Shown here piece by piece: positions 25,822 to 34,580 of a stretch of DNA of 64,000 nt. The notes below the pieces were generated by a model, which was given only the letters and a program-made list of their open reading frames with translations, searched no databases and had not been told where the DNA came from. Source of the stretch: an uncultured Erythrobacter sp. (GTDB lineage Bacteria > Pseudomonadota > Alphaproteobacteria > Sphingomonadales > Sphingomonadaceae); the NCBI GenBank assembly GCA_947503275.1, contig CANNCZ010000002.1, positions 62,001 to 126,000 of the forward strand. The letters are read 5' to 3'. The position numbers were made by a program, and so were the translations under genes. How positions within the stretch are numbered: position 1 is the stretch's first letter; every line of letters starts with the position of its first letter.

Positions 25822-27531
25822 ATGCCACAGCTCTCCCGCCGCAACCTCATCACTAGCACTGCGGCACTAGCCGCAGCAACGTCACTTCCCATGCCTGCTT
25901 GGGCGCGTGGTCAGGCCCAAAGCAGCTCCATGCCACACGCCAGCAAGGGCTTTGGTGACTTGTCCGGCGAGGACATCAATCTCTCGATTGGTGATGCGCA
26001 TTTCATGACAGGTGGGCGTTCAGGTCACGCATTTGCCGTGAATGGCACTGTGCCCGGTCCCCTGATCCGTTTGCGTCAGGGGCAGGATGTTCGCCTCCAT
26101 GTTACCAACAATCTGAATGAGGACAGTTCGATCCATTGGCACGGCTTGCTCCTGCCATTCCAGTTCGATGGAGTGCCCGGCGTTAGCTTCCCCGGTATCA
26201 AGCCGGGTGAGACCTTCACATACGAGTTCCCGATCCGCCAGACAGGAACCTATTGGTGGCACTCACACTCTGGACTGCAAGAACAGGCGGGACATTACGG
26301 TCCGATTATCATCGAAAGCGACGAACCGGACCCGCGCTATGATCGCGACTATGTGGTGCTGCTGAGTGAGTTTACGCCGATCCATCCGCATCAGATTATG
26401 CGCCTTTTGAAGGTTGGCGAACACTATTTTCAGAACCAGATGCAAAGCGCGACCGAGGGCGCGATGTCCGGCGAGATGCGCCGCATGTGGGGTCAGATGC
26501 GAATGAACCCTCGGGACATCGCGGATGTGTCGGGCCAGACCTACACCTATCTCATCAATGGCCACGGACCGTCGGATAATCTCCAACTTGAGTTTAAGCC
26601 GGGTGAGCGGGTGCGCTTGCGCGTCATAAACGGTTCGGCGATGAGCTTCTTCAATGTGCGCATCCCCGGCGTGCCTATGACGGTCATTCAAACCGACGGA
26701 CAGGACGTTAATGAAGTCGACGTGGACGAGTTCCAGATTGGCGTCGCCGAAACCTATGACGTGATTGTCGCTCCTTCTGACGGCAGTCACGCCATCGTTG
26801 CAGAAGCCATGGATCGCAGTGGGATGGGCGTTGCCAGTCTGACTTCGCATCCCGGTCATATCGCCACTCCTCCCGCCTTGCGTGAGATACCGACACTGAC
26901 CATGACCGACATGGGCATGATGGACCACGCCGCGATGGGCCACGGCGATATGGGCGAAATGGACCACGACATGCGTAACACCTCGTTGTTGCCAGGCGAT
27001 GTCGAAGTGGGCCCCGGCGTCGATATGGTCGCGCCGATGCCGACGGACCGGATGCACTTCCCCGGCCTTGGATTAGACAAAGTCCCGCACCGCGTGCTGC
27101 GTTACACCGACCTCAAGGCCAAGCGGATGAACCCGCATCGCGAGGTTGAGCGGGAGATGGAGATACATCTCACCGGGAACATGGAACGCTACATGTGGTC
27201 CTTTGACGGCAGGAAGTTCACTGCCGTCACCCATGACCCGATCCGCTTCGGATACGATGAGCGTGTCCGTGTTAAGCTGGTCAATCAGACCATGATGGCT
27301 CACCCCATCCACTTGCACGGGCACTTCTTCGAGATGGTGAACGGCGCAGATCATATGCACCAACCATTGAAGCATACCATGGTCGTGCAACCGGGCGGCA
27401 CCGCGACGTTCGATCTCACCGCGAACGAGCCGGGAGACTGGGCGTTCCACTGCCACCTGCTCTACCACATGCACGCAGGCATGATGCAGGTCGTAACCGT
27501 GCGTCCATTCCTTGATAGGACCGAAGGTTGA
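25822..27531 (+). CDS. copA: Copper-resistance multicopper oxidase CopA
   Basis: A 569-residue periplasmic oxidase exported by the Tat pathway (SRRNLITSTAALAAATSL at residues 5-22). Copper-binding clusters are complete: SIHWHGLLLP, YWWHSHSGLQEQ, HPIHLHGHFFEM and HCHLLYHMHAGMMQ. A Met/His-rich insert (MGMMDHAAMGHGDMGEMDHD) near residues 370-390 may store or deliver Cu(I). It oxidises Cu(I) to the less toxic Cu(II). ATG 25822 gives the Tat signal at once. Its stop overlaps the copB start. Confidence 0.95.
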   Translation: MPQLSRRNLITSTAALAAATSLPMPAWARGQAQSSSMPHASKGFGDLSGEDINLSIGDAHFMTGGRSGHAFAVNGTVPGPLIRLRQGQDVRLHVTNNLNEDSSIHWHGLLLPFQFDGVPGVSFPGIKPGETFTYEFPIRQTGTYWWHSHSGLQEQAGHYGPIIIESDEPDPRYDRDYVVLLSEFTPIHPHQIMRLLKVGEHYFQNQMQSATEGAMSGEMRRMWGQMRMNPRDIADVSGQTYTYLINGHGPSDNLQLEFKPGERVRLRVINGSAMSFFNVRIPGVPMTVIQTDGQDVNEVDVDEFQIGVAETYDVIVAPSDGSHAIVAEAMDRSGMGVASLTSHPGHIATPPALREIPTLTMTDMGMMDHAAMGHGDMGEMDHDMRNTSLLPGDVEVGPGVDMVAPMPTDRMHFPGLGLDKVPHRVLRYTDLKAKRMNPHREVEREMEIHLTGNMERYMWSFDGRKFTAVTHDPIRFGYDERVRVKLVNQTMMAHPIHLHGHFFEMVNGADHMHQPLKHTMVVQPGGTATFDLTANEPGDWAFHCHLLYHMHAGMMQVVTVRPFLDRTEG

Positions 27532-28700
27532 TGCGCGTCGCTATTTTCATTGGAGCCGCTCTGGCCGCTGCGCCGGTATCTGCTCAGGATCATTCCGGGC
27601 ATTCCAGTCATGGCGATCACGGTGCACATTCGCAGCACCAAGGTCATGCACAGCATCAGGCTCAGCCGGACAGCGAGCCTGAGCCGAAAGAAGCGGAACC
27701 CAAGGTCGATCATTGCGCGATGGGGCACCTTCCGCCCGAACAGTGCCCGCCAAAAGATGAGCACGTTGGCCATGACGCAATGGACCACGGTTCGATGGAT
27801 CACGGGTCAATGGATCATTCTGGCCACGGCGACGAGGAACAGGGCAAGCAGACCGACCATTCGACCATGGATCATGGTTCAATGGACCACTCTGCGATGG
27901 ATCACAGCCAGCACGATGGAATGACGGACAAGTCTGCTCCCGGCGCTGCGCCGGAAGACGCAGTGCCTGCGCGAGCCTTTGAAGGCCCCCGCCATGCGGC
28001 CGACGCAATCTGGGGTGAGCGGGCTATGGCACCAAGCCGCGAGCATCTTGCCCGTGCCAATGGCGGGATGCGCACGGGAAGCGTCTTGCTCGAACGGTTG
28101 GAGGCACGTATCGCCACAGACGGTGGCGAGGACGGATATGTCTGGGATGCGCAAGCCTTCTACGGCGGCGACATCAACCGCTTTGTCCTGAAAACCGAGG
28201 GCGAAGGCGAGTTCAGCGGTGACTTGGAAGAAGCAGAAATACAGGCGCTCTACAGCCGCGCAATTGGCCCCTTCTTTGATCTGCAAGCGGGTGTGCGTTT
28301 TGATCCTGAACCAGACACACGCGGCCACCTCGTAATCGGCGTGCAGGGCCTCGCGCCCTACATGTTCCATGTCGATGGCGCGCTGTTCCTCTCAGATCGA
28401 GGCGATGTCACGGCGCGCTTGGAAGGCGAATACGATCAGCGGATCACGCAGCAACTTATCATCCAGCCACGCGTGGAGGTCGAACTGGCCGCGCAAGATA
28501 TTCCCGAACGCGGGATCGGTGCCGGGATCACCAAGATCGAACCGGGTGTGCGGCTGCGTTACGAGATTAAGCGCGAGTTCGCACCCTATATCGGCATAGA
28601 ATACGAGGCGGCATTGGGGGAAACCGCCGACATTGCCAGAGCCGCTGGCGAAGACCCAGATGGGCTGAAGGTTGTGATCGGCCTGAGGGCTTGGTTTTAG
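27531..28700 (+). CDS. copB: Outer-membrane copper-resistance protein CopB
   Basis: A 389-residue protein with a signal peptide (MRVAIFIGAALAAAPVSAQ), then about 110 residues full of His, Met and Asp with repeated MDHGSMDH units, then a CopB domain (about 145-389) predicted as a beta-barrel, ending in the aromatic LRAWF typical of outer-membrane proteins. It likely binds and sequesters copper at the outer membrane. The ATG overlaps the copA stop by one base (TGATG). Confidence 0.93.
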   Translation: MRVAIFIGAALAAAPVSAQDHSGHSSHGDHGAHSQHQGHAQHQAQPDSEPEPKEAEPKVDHCAMGHLPPEQCPPKDEHVGHDAMDHGSMDHGSMDHSGHGDEEQGKQTDHSTMDHGSMDHSAMDHSQHDGMTDKSAPGAAPEDAVPARAFEGPRHAADAIWGERAMAPSREHLARANGGMRTGSVLLERLEARIATDGGEDGYVWDAQAFYGGDINRFVLKTEGEGEFSGDLEEAEIQALYSRAIGPFFDLQAGVRFDPEPDTRGHLVIGVQGLAPYMFHVDGALFLSDRGDVTARLEGEYDQRITQQLIIQPRVEVELAAQDIPERGIGAGITKIEPGVRLRYEIKREFAPYIGIEYEAALGETADIARAAGEDPDGLKVVIGLRAWF

Positions 28701-28713
28701 CGAATAAAGCAGA

Positions 28714-28773
28714 GTCCGCTTCCACCCTCAGTTTCGGCCTCTAGCTCAAACCTCTTCGCGCTTCTGCAATTCT
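28714..28773 (+). repeat. Left half of the 120-bp dispersed element
   Basis: Begins GTCCGC and matches the first 60 bases of copy A at 50 positions without gaps. The match covers the stop and last nine or so codons of the minus-strand gene at 28746. No right half is seen beyond it. It lies 13 bases after copB. Confidence 0.65.
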
Positions 28774-29372
28774 TCCAGCAGGCGCTCCAACTGATCCTCT
28801 ATAATCGCGCCGCTATCGCCGCCGCCATAATTCAGCGCGCCGCTGGAGAAGGTTGTGCCGAACGTGTCTGAGAGCGTCTTGGTTTGCAGCAATCCGCTTG
28901 CAAAATCGCGCTGAGTCAGGGTGTCGAGCGGGTGGATAAAGGTGCTCCAGACAAGGCCCTGCGCAACCGCATAGCGAGCATCCAAAGCTGTGTCGAAATT
29001 CGCCTGAAGCAGCCGTTCCATCGCGCCTTCGGGGAGTTCTTCTGCCGGAGCAATCGGGGTGATGATCCGCATGCGTCCGGCATTCGCGTCGGTGACGACC
29101 AGCATCATCGTCTCTTCGACGGTCAGCTGCCAATTGTTGCCAGTGCGCATCGCGTCTTCATCAAGCGCGGCGATAACCTGAGCCATCTTCTCCAAAACCG
29201 CCTCGTTCTCCGGCGAGACTGTGCTTGGTCCTGTTTCAGGGCTCGCTTCCGGTGTCTCATCCACTTGGTGCGGAGGCAGCGTTTCTTGTGCTGACAGGAT
29301 GCTAAATGCCGACCCGGTCAGGCTGAACACCCCGAGAAAGATGATGATGCGGTGCGTGAGTTGCGGGGACAT
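28746..29372 (-). CDS. Secreted hypothetical protein
   Basis: About 208 residues with a signal peptide (hydrophobic residues 8-27 ending SILSAQ), a Pro/Glu/Thr-rich linker and a domain from about 55 to 190. The phrase NWQLTVEETMMLVV and the later LDARYAVAQGLVWSTFIHPL recall CesT/YbjN-type alpha-beta proteins, but this is only a resemblance. The C-terminus is a charged helix (EELQKREEV) encoded by repeat sequence. The start ATG 29372 has AGGA about 11 bases upstream. Confidence 0.6.
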   Translation of the reverse strand: MSPQLTHRIIIFLGVFSLTGSAFSILSAQETLPPHQVDETPEASPETGPSTVSPENEAVLEKMAQVIAALDEDAMRTGNNWQLTVEETMMLVVTDANAGRMRIITPIAPAEELPEGAMERLLQANFDTALDARYAVAQGLVWSTFIHPLDTLTQRDFASGLLQTKTLSDTFGTTFSSGALNYGGGDSGAIIEDQLERLLEELQKREEV

Positions 29373-29523
29373 GGGCGGAGGTTTCCTGTTGCGGTGGCTT
29401 ACCCTCCATTCGTGCAATGACAGTCGGTGGTTACACCCGAACGCCGCGATCATTTTCCTACAAGGCGAAAACTCGTTATGCCGCGCGTCGCTCTTTGAAT
29501 TTGTCGATTGCATTGCTCCCACG

Positions 29524-29552
29524 AAAAAGCCCCGCCAGACAGCGGGGCTTTT
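29524..29552 (-). terminator. Intrinsic terminator of the acyl-CoA dehydrogenase/SDR operon
   Basis: Read on the minus strand: AAAAGCCCCGC, a 6-base loop, GCGGGGCTTTTT. It lies 92 bases after the stop of the SDR gene at 29644. Confidence 0.85.
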
Positions 29553-29643
29553 CGCGTTTCTAAGGCGCGCCTCTGCAAATACATTCAACAAGGCCCAACC
29601 AGTATGTGTTTTATCAACTTGCAGGATTTGCAAGCGAGCTGTT

Positions 29644-30447
29644 CTAACCAGCCGGATCGTTAAACATCGATGGAAGTGATGCATTCACCACGCCGCCATC
29701 CACGGTCAGCGTTTCGCCCACCACATAATCGCCTGCGCGGCTGCACAGATAGATCGCAGCTGCTGCCATATCTTCTGGGGTCCCAACACGCTTTGAAGGG
29801 ATCATCGAAGCGCTTGCATCGGGCGCGTTCTTGGCCGCTTTGTTCATCTCGCTCGGGAATGCGCCCGGCGCGATGGAGCTGACGATGATGTTATCCTGAA
29901 TCAGGCGCGCAGCCATGCGACGTGTGAGTTGGATCACACCCGCTTTGGAGGCTTGGTAGGCGTAGGTTTCCCATGGATTGATCCGCTGACCATCGATGGA
30001 TGAGACATGGATGACCTTAGCCGGGTGATCACCAGCACCGCCTGCGACCAGCAAGTCATGCAGTTTCTGCGTCAGGAAAAACGGTGTTTTGACATTGAGG
30101 TCCATGGTCCGGTGCCAGCCTGCCTCGTTGAACTCGAGATAAGGTTGGCCCCAAGCGGCACCAGCGTTGTTGATGAGGATATCGAGCTTGTCCTCGCGAT
30201 TTTTCATTTCCTCTGCGAGCGCAACCATACCGTCCATTTGGCTAAGATCAGCCGGGATACCGATCACCTTATCTTCGCCCAGTTCAGCGATGGTTTCCTG
30301 CATCTGCTCGATCTTACGCGCAGAAATATAGACCCGCGCACAACCAGCAGCGAGCAAGCCTTCGACAAACATCTTGCCGATCCCACGTGATCCCCCAGTG
30401 ACAAGCGCAACACGGCCATCAAGGCTAAAAAGTTCCTGAATATTCAT
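29644..30447 (-). CDS. SDR-family oxidoreductase of the acyl-CoA block
   Basis: A 267-residue classical SDR with all motifs: VTGGSRGIGKMF, LINNAGAAWG, the Ser of HVSSIDGQR, YAYQASKAG with catalytic Tyr and Lys, and the C-terminal LTVDGGVVN. It likely reduces or oxidises a 3-hydroxyacyl or similar alcohol. It starts 13 bases after the upstream acyl-CoA dehydrogenase stop and closes a three-gene minus-strand operon followed by a terminator. Confidence 0.93.
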   Translation of the reverse strand: MNIQELFSLDGRVALVTGGSRGIGKMFVEGLLAAGCARVYISARKIEQMQETIAELGEDKVIGIPADLSQMDGMVALAEEMKNREDKLDILINNAGAAWGQPYLEFNEAGWHRTMDLNVKTPFFLTQKLHDLLVAGGAGDHPAKVIHVSSIDGQRINPWETYAYQASKAGVIQLTRRMAARLIQDNIIVSSIAPGAFPSEMNKAAKNAPDASASMIPSKRVGTPEDMAAAAIYLCSRAGDYVVGETLTVDGGVVNASLPSMFNDPAG

Positions 30448-30460
30448 TGTCTTGTCCCTT

Positions 30461-31600
30461 TTAATAGCCGCTTATGTCGGCAACGCGGTTCGCATGGAAA
30501 TAGGCATCGCCCAGGAATTCCTGCAAAGCCCGGTCGCGCTTCATATAAAGGCCGATATCGTATTCGTCGGTCATGCCGATGCCGCCATGCATTTGCACGC
30601 CTTCTTTGACGGCAAGACCCGCTGCTTTGGCGACTTTCGCCTTGGCAACAGACGTCATCAGGTCGGCGCTTTCAGCACCTTCATCGAGCAGTTGCTGAGC
30701 CTTGATCGTCACAGCGCGGGCGATTTCAACCTCGGAGTAGAGGTGCGAGGCGCGGTGTTGGAGAGCCTGAAACTCACCGATCACTTGGCCGAATTGCTTG
30801 CGCTGTTTGATGTAGTCGATGGTCATGTCCATCGCTCCGCGCGCAACGCCAACGCCTTCGGCAGCGGTGCCAATCCGGCCCGCAGCGAGCATGGCGTTGA
30901 GAACTTCGCGACCGCCATCAACCTCACCAATGACAGCGCCGCCATCCAGTTCGACCCCGTCAAAGCGAGTGTGTGTTGCCATTGAGCTATCCACCAACCG
31001 CACGGCGTCGTGGCTCATATTTGCCGCATCTTTGGGCACAGCAAACAACGTGATCCCGTCTGCGTCATCATCCGCGCCGCTGGTGCGTGCTGCAACAATG
31101 AGCATGTCCGCACTCGCGCCTTGGACCACAAAGCTTTTGGCGCCAGTCAATTTGAAGCCATTGCCTGATTTTTCAGCGCGGGTCGTGATGCGGTCAGGGC
31201 GGTGTTTCGCGGTTTCATCCACGGCGACTGCAAACACGCTTTCGCCTTCGATCAGGCCGGGGAGGTAGCGCTCTTTTAGATCGTTTGAGCCATGTTTGAG
31301 CGCGGTTGCGGCCAGCACAGAGGAGGTCAAAAACGGCGATGGTGTGAGGTTGCGCCCAATCTCTTCCAGCACAATGCCTGCCTCGACGTGCCCCATACCA
31401 AGACCACCATCTGCCTCGTCCAGAAGCATTCCGGTGAAGCCCATTTCGGCAAATTGCTTCCACAACGCGTGGCCAAATCCATCGGGACAATCGCGGTCAC
31501 GCCAATGGCGCAGGCCGTTTGCGATGTTGCCTTCGTCGGCCATAAAACCGCGGGCCGTGTCAGACAGCATCGCCTGATCTTCTGAATGATAAAGTGGCAT
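30461..31600 (-). CDS. Acyl-CoA dehydrogenase-like subunit lacking the catalytic Glu
   Basis: A 379-residue acyl-CoA dehydrogenase-fold protein (QMHGGIGMTDEYDIGLY, FGQVIGEFQALQHRAS). Near the C-terminus, where the base Glu of the family usually sits in an EGT segment, the sequence reads LQEFLGDAYFH with no such Glu. Together with the adjacent 397-residue dehydrogenase, which has it, this suggests the non-catalytic subunit of a heteromeric enzyme as in FadE pairs of steroid degradation. ATG 31600 follows the upstream stop by 3 bases. Confidence 0.88.
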   Translation of the reverse strand: MPLYHSEDQAMLSDTARGFMADEGNIANGLRHWRDRDCPDGFGHALWKQFAEMGFTGMLLDEADGGLGMGHVEAGIVLEEIGRNLTPSPFLTSSVLAATALKHGSNDLKERYLPGLIEGESVFAVAVDETAKHRPDRITTRAEKSGNGFKLTGAKSFVVQGASADMLIVAARTSGADDDADGITLFAVPKDAANMSHDAVRLVDSSMATHTRFDGVELDGGAVIGEVDGGREVLNAMLAAGRIGTAAEGVGVARGAMDMTIDYIKQRKQFGQVIGEFQALQHRASHLYSEVEIARAVTIKAQQLLDEGAESADLMTSVAKAKVAKAAGLAVKEGVQMHGGIGMTDEYDIGLYMKRDRALQEFLGDAYFHANRVADISGY

Positions 31601-31603
31601 CAA

Positions 31604-32797
31604 TCAGGCTCCCGGCAATTCGAGGATGCGTTTGGAGATCACGTTGAGCATAACCTCCGACGTGCCGCCTTCGATAGAGTTTGCTTTGGTCCGCAACCAA
31701 TCGCGCGACGGCGCGCCGCCGCGTGTTTCTTCGCTTTCCCATTCGAGGCTGCGCGAGCCACCAACGCTCATCATCAATTCGTGACGGCGCTTGTTCAACT
31801 CGGTGCCCACATATTTCATCATATTGGGCTGTGCCGGATGGCCCTTGCCCGATTTCATCTCATCCATGAATTTTTCGGACATGGCGGTGAATGCCAATGC
31901 ATCGACATCAAACATCGCCAGCTCTGCGCGCAGCATCGGATCAAGATCATCGCCGGTTTTGGCTGAATGCCGCTTCATCGCGGTGCCAATCGCTGCGGTG
32001 CGTTCGCCGCCGCCCATGCCAGAGATCATCTCACGTTCGTGGCCGAGCAGATATTTCGCCACATCCCAACCGCGATTGATCTCTCCGACAAAGCCGGGGC
32101 AATCCTCGCCATAGCTCTTGGGGACTTTCACATCATCAAAGAAGGTTTCGCAAAACGGGCTGTTGCCGCTGATCAGCAAGATCGGCTTGGTCGAAACGCC
32201 AGCGCCCGCCATGTCGAACAACATGAAGGTGATGCCTTTGTATTTGTTGTCCTTATCCGTGCGGACGAGGCAGAAAATCCAGTCGGCGTGATCGGCATAA
32301 GAGGTCCAGATTTTCTGACCGTTGACCTGCCAATGATCGCCTTTGTCCTCGCCAAAGGTTTGCATGGAAACAAGGTCAGAGCCGCTGCCGGGCTCAGAAT
32401 ATCCCTGACACCAGCGAATTTCGCCGCGAGCGATTTCGTTGAGGAAGCGCTGCTTCTGCCCCTCAGTGCCGAATTTCAGCAATGCCGGGCCAAGCATCCA
32501 GATGCCGAAGCTCGACAAAGGCGGGCGCGCGCCGATGGCGGCCATTTCCTGACGCAGGATTTTGGCTTCAGGAGCGGAAAGGCCAGCGCCGCCATAGGCT
32601 TTGGGCCATGCAGGCACAGTGTAGCCTTTATCGCGGCATGCCTCAAACCAAGCCTTTTGCGCGTCATTTTTGAACGTTGCGCGGCGGCCACCCCAATAGA
32701 CATCGTCATCATCGCGCACAGGCTTGCGCATTTCAGCGGGGCAATTCGCCTCCAGCCATTCTCGCGTTTCTAGACGGAAGTTTTCCAGATCGGACAT
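31604..32797 (-). CDS. Acyl-CoA dehydrogenase (catalytic partner subunit)
   Basis: A 397-residue acyl-CoA dehydrogenase. FAD and substrate motifs include GYSEPGSGSDLVSM and QKIWTSYADHADW; the C-terminal SIEGGTSEVMLNVI keeps the Glu used as base. The start MSDLENFRLETREWLE is typical of FadE-type long enzymes. It is the first gene of the minus-strand operon, with a TGACG palindrome 34 bases upstream of its ATG. Likely oxidises a branched or ring-bearing acyl-CoA. Confidence 0.92.
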   Translation of the reverse strand: MSDLENFRLETREWLEANCPAEMRKPVRDDDDVYWGGRRATFKNDAQKAWFEACRDKGYTVPAWPKAYGGAGLSAPEAKILRQEMAAIGARPPLSSFGIWMLGPALLKFGTEGQKQRFLNEIARGEIRWCQGYSEPGSGSDLVSMQTFGEDKGDHWQVNGQKIWTSYADHADWIFCLVRTDKDNKYKGITFMLFDMAGAGVSTKPILLISGNSPFCETFFDDVKVPKSYGEDCPGFVGEINRGWDVAKYLLGHEREMISGMGGGERTAAIGTAMKRHSAKTGDDLDPMLRAELAMFDVDALAFTAMSEKFMDEMKSGKGHPAQPNMMKYVGTELNKRRHELMMSVGGSRSLEWESEETRGGAPSRDWLRTKANSIEGGTSEVMLNVISKRILELPGA

Positions 32798-32830
32798 GGT
32801 GCCGTTTCCTCTCAATTCATGATCCCTTGT

Positions 32831-32850
32831 TGACGCTTACGTTATCGTCA
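32831..32850. promoter_or_regulatory. TGACG...CGTCA palindrome, candidate operator
   Basis: TGACGCTTACGTTATCGTCA is an imperfect palindrome centred on ACGT. Its form recalls sites of MerR-family regulators of acyl-CoA catabolism (LiuR type). It lies between divergent operons, 34 bases before the dehydrogenase start. Further TGACG/CGTCA half-sites occur at 32899, 32916, 32969 and 32994. Confidence 0.45.
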
Positions 32851-32967
32851 TTTGCAGCCCATCCGCAAGCTTATCTCACGATGCCACGCATGCCGTAGCG
32901 TCAGCGAGTTTGCGTTGACGGGACGCGGATCGCGGTTACCTTTGGGACAAGGTTTGGGAGAACCAGA

Positions 32968-33027
32968 ATGACGGGATTCGTTGAGATCAAAGCTGACGCT
33001 AGGGCTGACAAAGGTCGCGCCAAGTGA
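32968..33027 (+). CDS. Possible 19-residue leader peptide coupled to the symporter gene
   Basis: ATG at 32968 with GGGAG about 6 bases upstream, 19 sense codons (MTGFVEIKADARADKGRAK) and TGA 33025-33027. The TGA overlaps the GTG start of the symporter gene (GTGA), which itself lacks a Shine-Dalgarno sequence. This arrangement fits a translated leader that feeds ribosomes to the transporter. The peptide has no membrane or signal features. Confidence 0.45.
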   Translation: MTGFVEIKADARADKGRAK

Positions 33028-34487
33028 GCTTTATCAATGGTAAGGTTCCGCTGCGCCTAAAACTCATTCACGGCTTTGGCGCAGTGGCATTTGGGGTCAA
33101 AGACACCGGTTTCTCGTTCTTTTTGCTGTTCTATTATAGCCAAGTGCTCGGCATGGATGCGGGGCTGGTAAGCCTTGCGTTGTTGCTTGCATTGTTGGTT
33201 GATGCGGTTGTTGATCCGATTATCGGCAATCTTTCTGATCGCACCTATTCGCGTTGGGGCAGGCGGCTGCCTTGGCTTTATGCAGCGCCCATCCCACTCG
33301 CGTTTGCCTGGGTGTTTTTGTGGACGCAGCCGGGAGCAGAGGCACCGACATTCTTGGGGCTGTTCGGCATCTGTGTGGTTGTCCGCCTATTGCTGTCAGC
33401 ATGCGAAGTGCCGTCAATCTCGCTCTTGCCGGAAATTACATCGGACTATGTCGAGCGGACGACCCTCTTCCGGTTCCGCTATCTTTCCGGATGGCTGGGC
33501 GGCATCCTAATGATGATCATCGCTTACGGCTTTCTCTTCACCGGGGAGAGCGGCCTGTTGAACCGGGACGCCTATTTCACGTTCGGAGTGATCGGGGCGG
33601 TGCTGATGGTGATATCGGTGGTCGGATCGGCATTGGGTCAGCACAAATTGGTAGCCCAACTGCCCGTCACAAAGCCTGCGCCGTTCTCACTCAAAGCGTG
33701 TTTTTCGGAGATCACCGAAGCGTTTAGCGAGCGCGCCTTCCTGTTTTTCGCCGCTGGCGGGCTCGCAGCCTATATCGGACAGGGATTGAATTTCTCGCTC
33801 TCCAATTACCTCAACGTGTTTGTGTGGAGGTTGGATGCGACCAGCCTGCCCGGCCTTCCCGAAAGCGTAACGGGGCTAAGCATCTACCCGATGATCCTGT
33901 TTCTGTCGGTCGTTTTGATGTTCAACATCGTGGGGCCAATGCACGATCGCTTTGGCAAACCCAAAAGCGCAGCGATTGGAGCGATTGGCGGCACTATCCT
34001 GACCATCATCCCCTATTCCGCGCTGTTGTTTGGGTTTTGGCCGGAGCTCGGATCGCTCACATCATTGGTCATGGTTTTTGCGCTGCTGACCATCGGCAAT
34101 GCCTTGAACATTGTGGTGATGGTCTCCGCATCATCGATGATCGCAGAGATCGTCGAAGCCTATCTTGAGCGCACCGGTGTGCGCGCAGAGGGCGCGTTTT
34201 ATTCCGGCAATTGGCTGGTCCAGAAATGCGCAACCGGCTTTGGCATTTTCCTCAGCGGACAGTTCTTGGCATTCGCCGCATTGTCCTCTGATGCGACGCC
34301 GGATACCGTCGCGCCCGGTGTGATCGACAATTTGATCATCCTTTATGCAGGCACCACGGCTGTGTTGATGTTGATCGCGGGATATTGGCTTGGCCGGTTC
34401 CCAATTAGCCGCGAAGATCATGAGACGCGCGTTGCGGCATTGAGCAAAAGCGAAACGACCGATCCCAACGCGAGGGTCTTTGAATAA
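33024..34487 (+). CDS. GPH-type sugar/organic solute:cation symporter (MFS superfamily)
   Basis: A 487-residue inner-membrane protein with about 12 membrane segments. The N-terminal KLIHGFGAVAFGVKD, DPIIGNLSDRTYSRWGRRLPW and the loop RFRYLSGWLGG are characteristic of the MelB-like glycoside-pentoside-hexuronide:cation family. It starts at GTG 33024. Neighbouring genes for acyl-CoA metabolism suggest an organic acid or steroid-like substrate more than a sugar, but the sequence does not tell. Confidence 0.9.
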   Translation: MSFINGKVPLRLKLIHGFGAVAFGVKDTGFSFFLLFYYSQVLGMDAGLVSLALLLALLVDAVVDPIIGNLSDRTYSRWGRRLPWLYAAPIPLAFAWVFLWTQPGAEAPTFLGLFGICVVVRLLLSACEVPSISLLPEITSDYVERTTLFRFRYLSGWLGGILMMIIAYGFLFTGESGLLNRDAYFTFGVIGAVLMVISVVGSALGQHKLVAQLPVTKPAPFSLKACFSEITEAFSERAFLFFAAGGLAAYIGQGLNFSLSNYLNVFVWRLDATSLPGLPESVTGLSIYPMILFLSVVLMFNIVGPMHDRFGKPKSAAIGAIGGTILTIIPYSALLFGFWPELGSLTSLVMVFALLTIGNALNIVVMVSASSMIAEIVEAYLERTGVRAEGAFYSGNWLVQKCATGFGIFLSGQFLAFAALSSDATPDTVAPGVIDNLIILYAGTTAVLMLIAGYWLGRFPISREDHETRVAALSKSETTDPNARVFE

Positions 34488-34580
34488 CCCTCAAAAGAGA
34501 GCTTGGCCTCACTGGCACGCTCTGCCACGGTCGCCCGCAACAGATTCGATTTCAATTAGAGACTAGAGAGGAACACCCCC

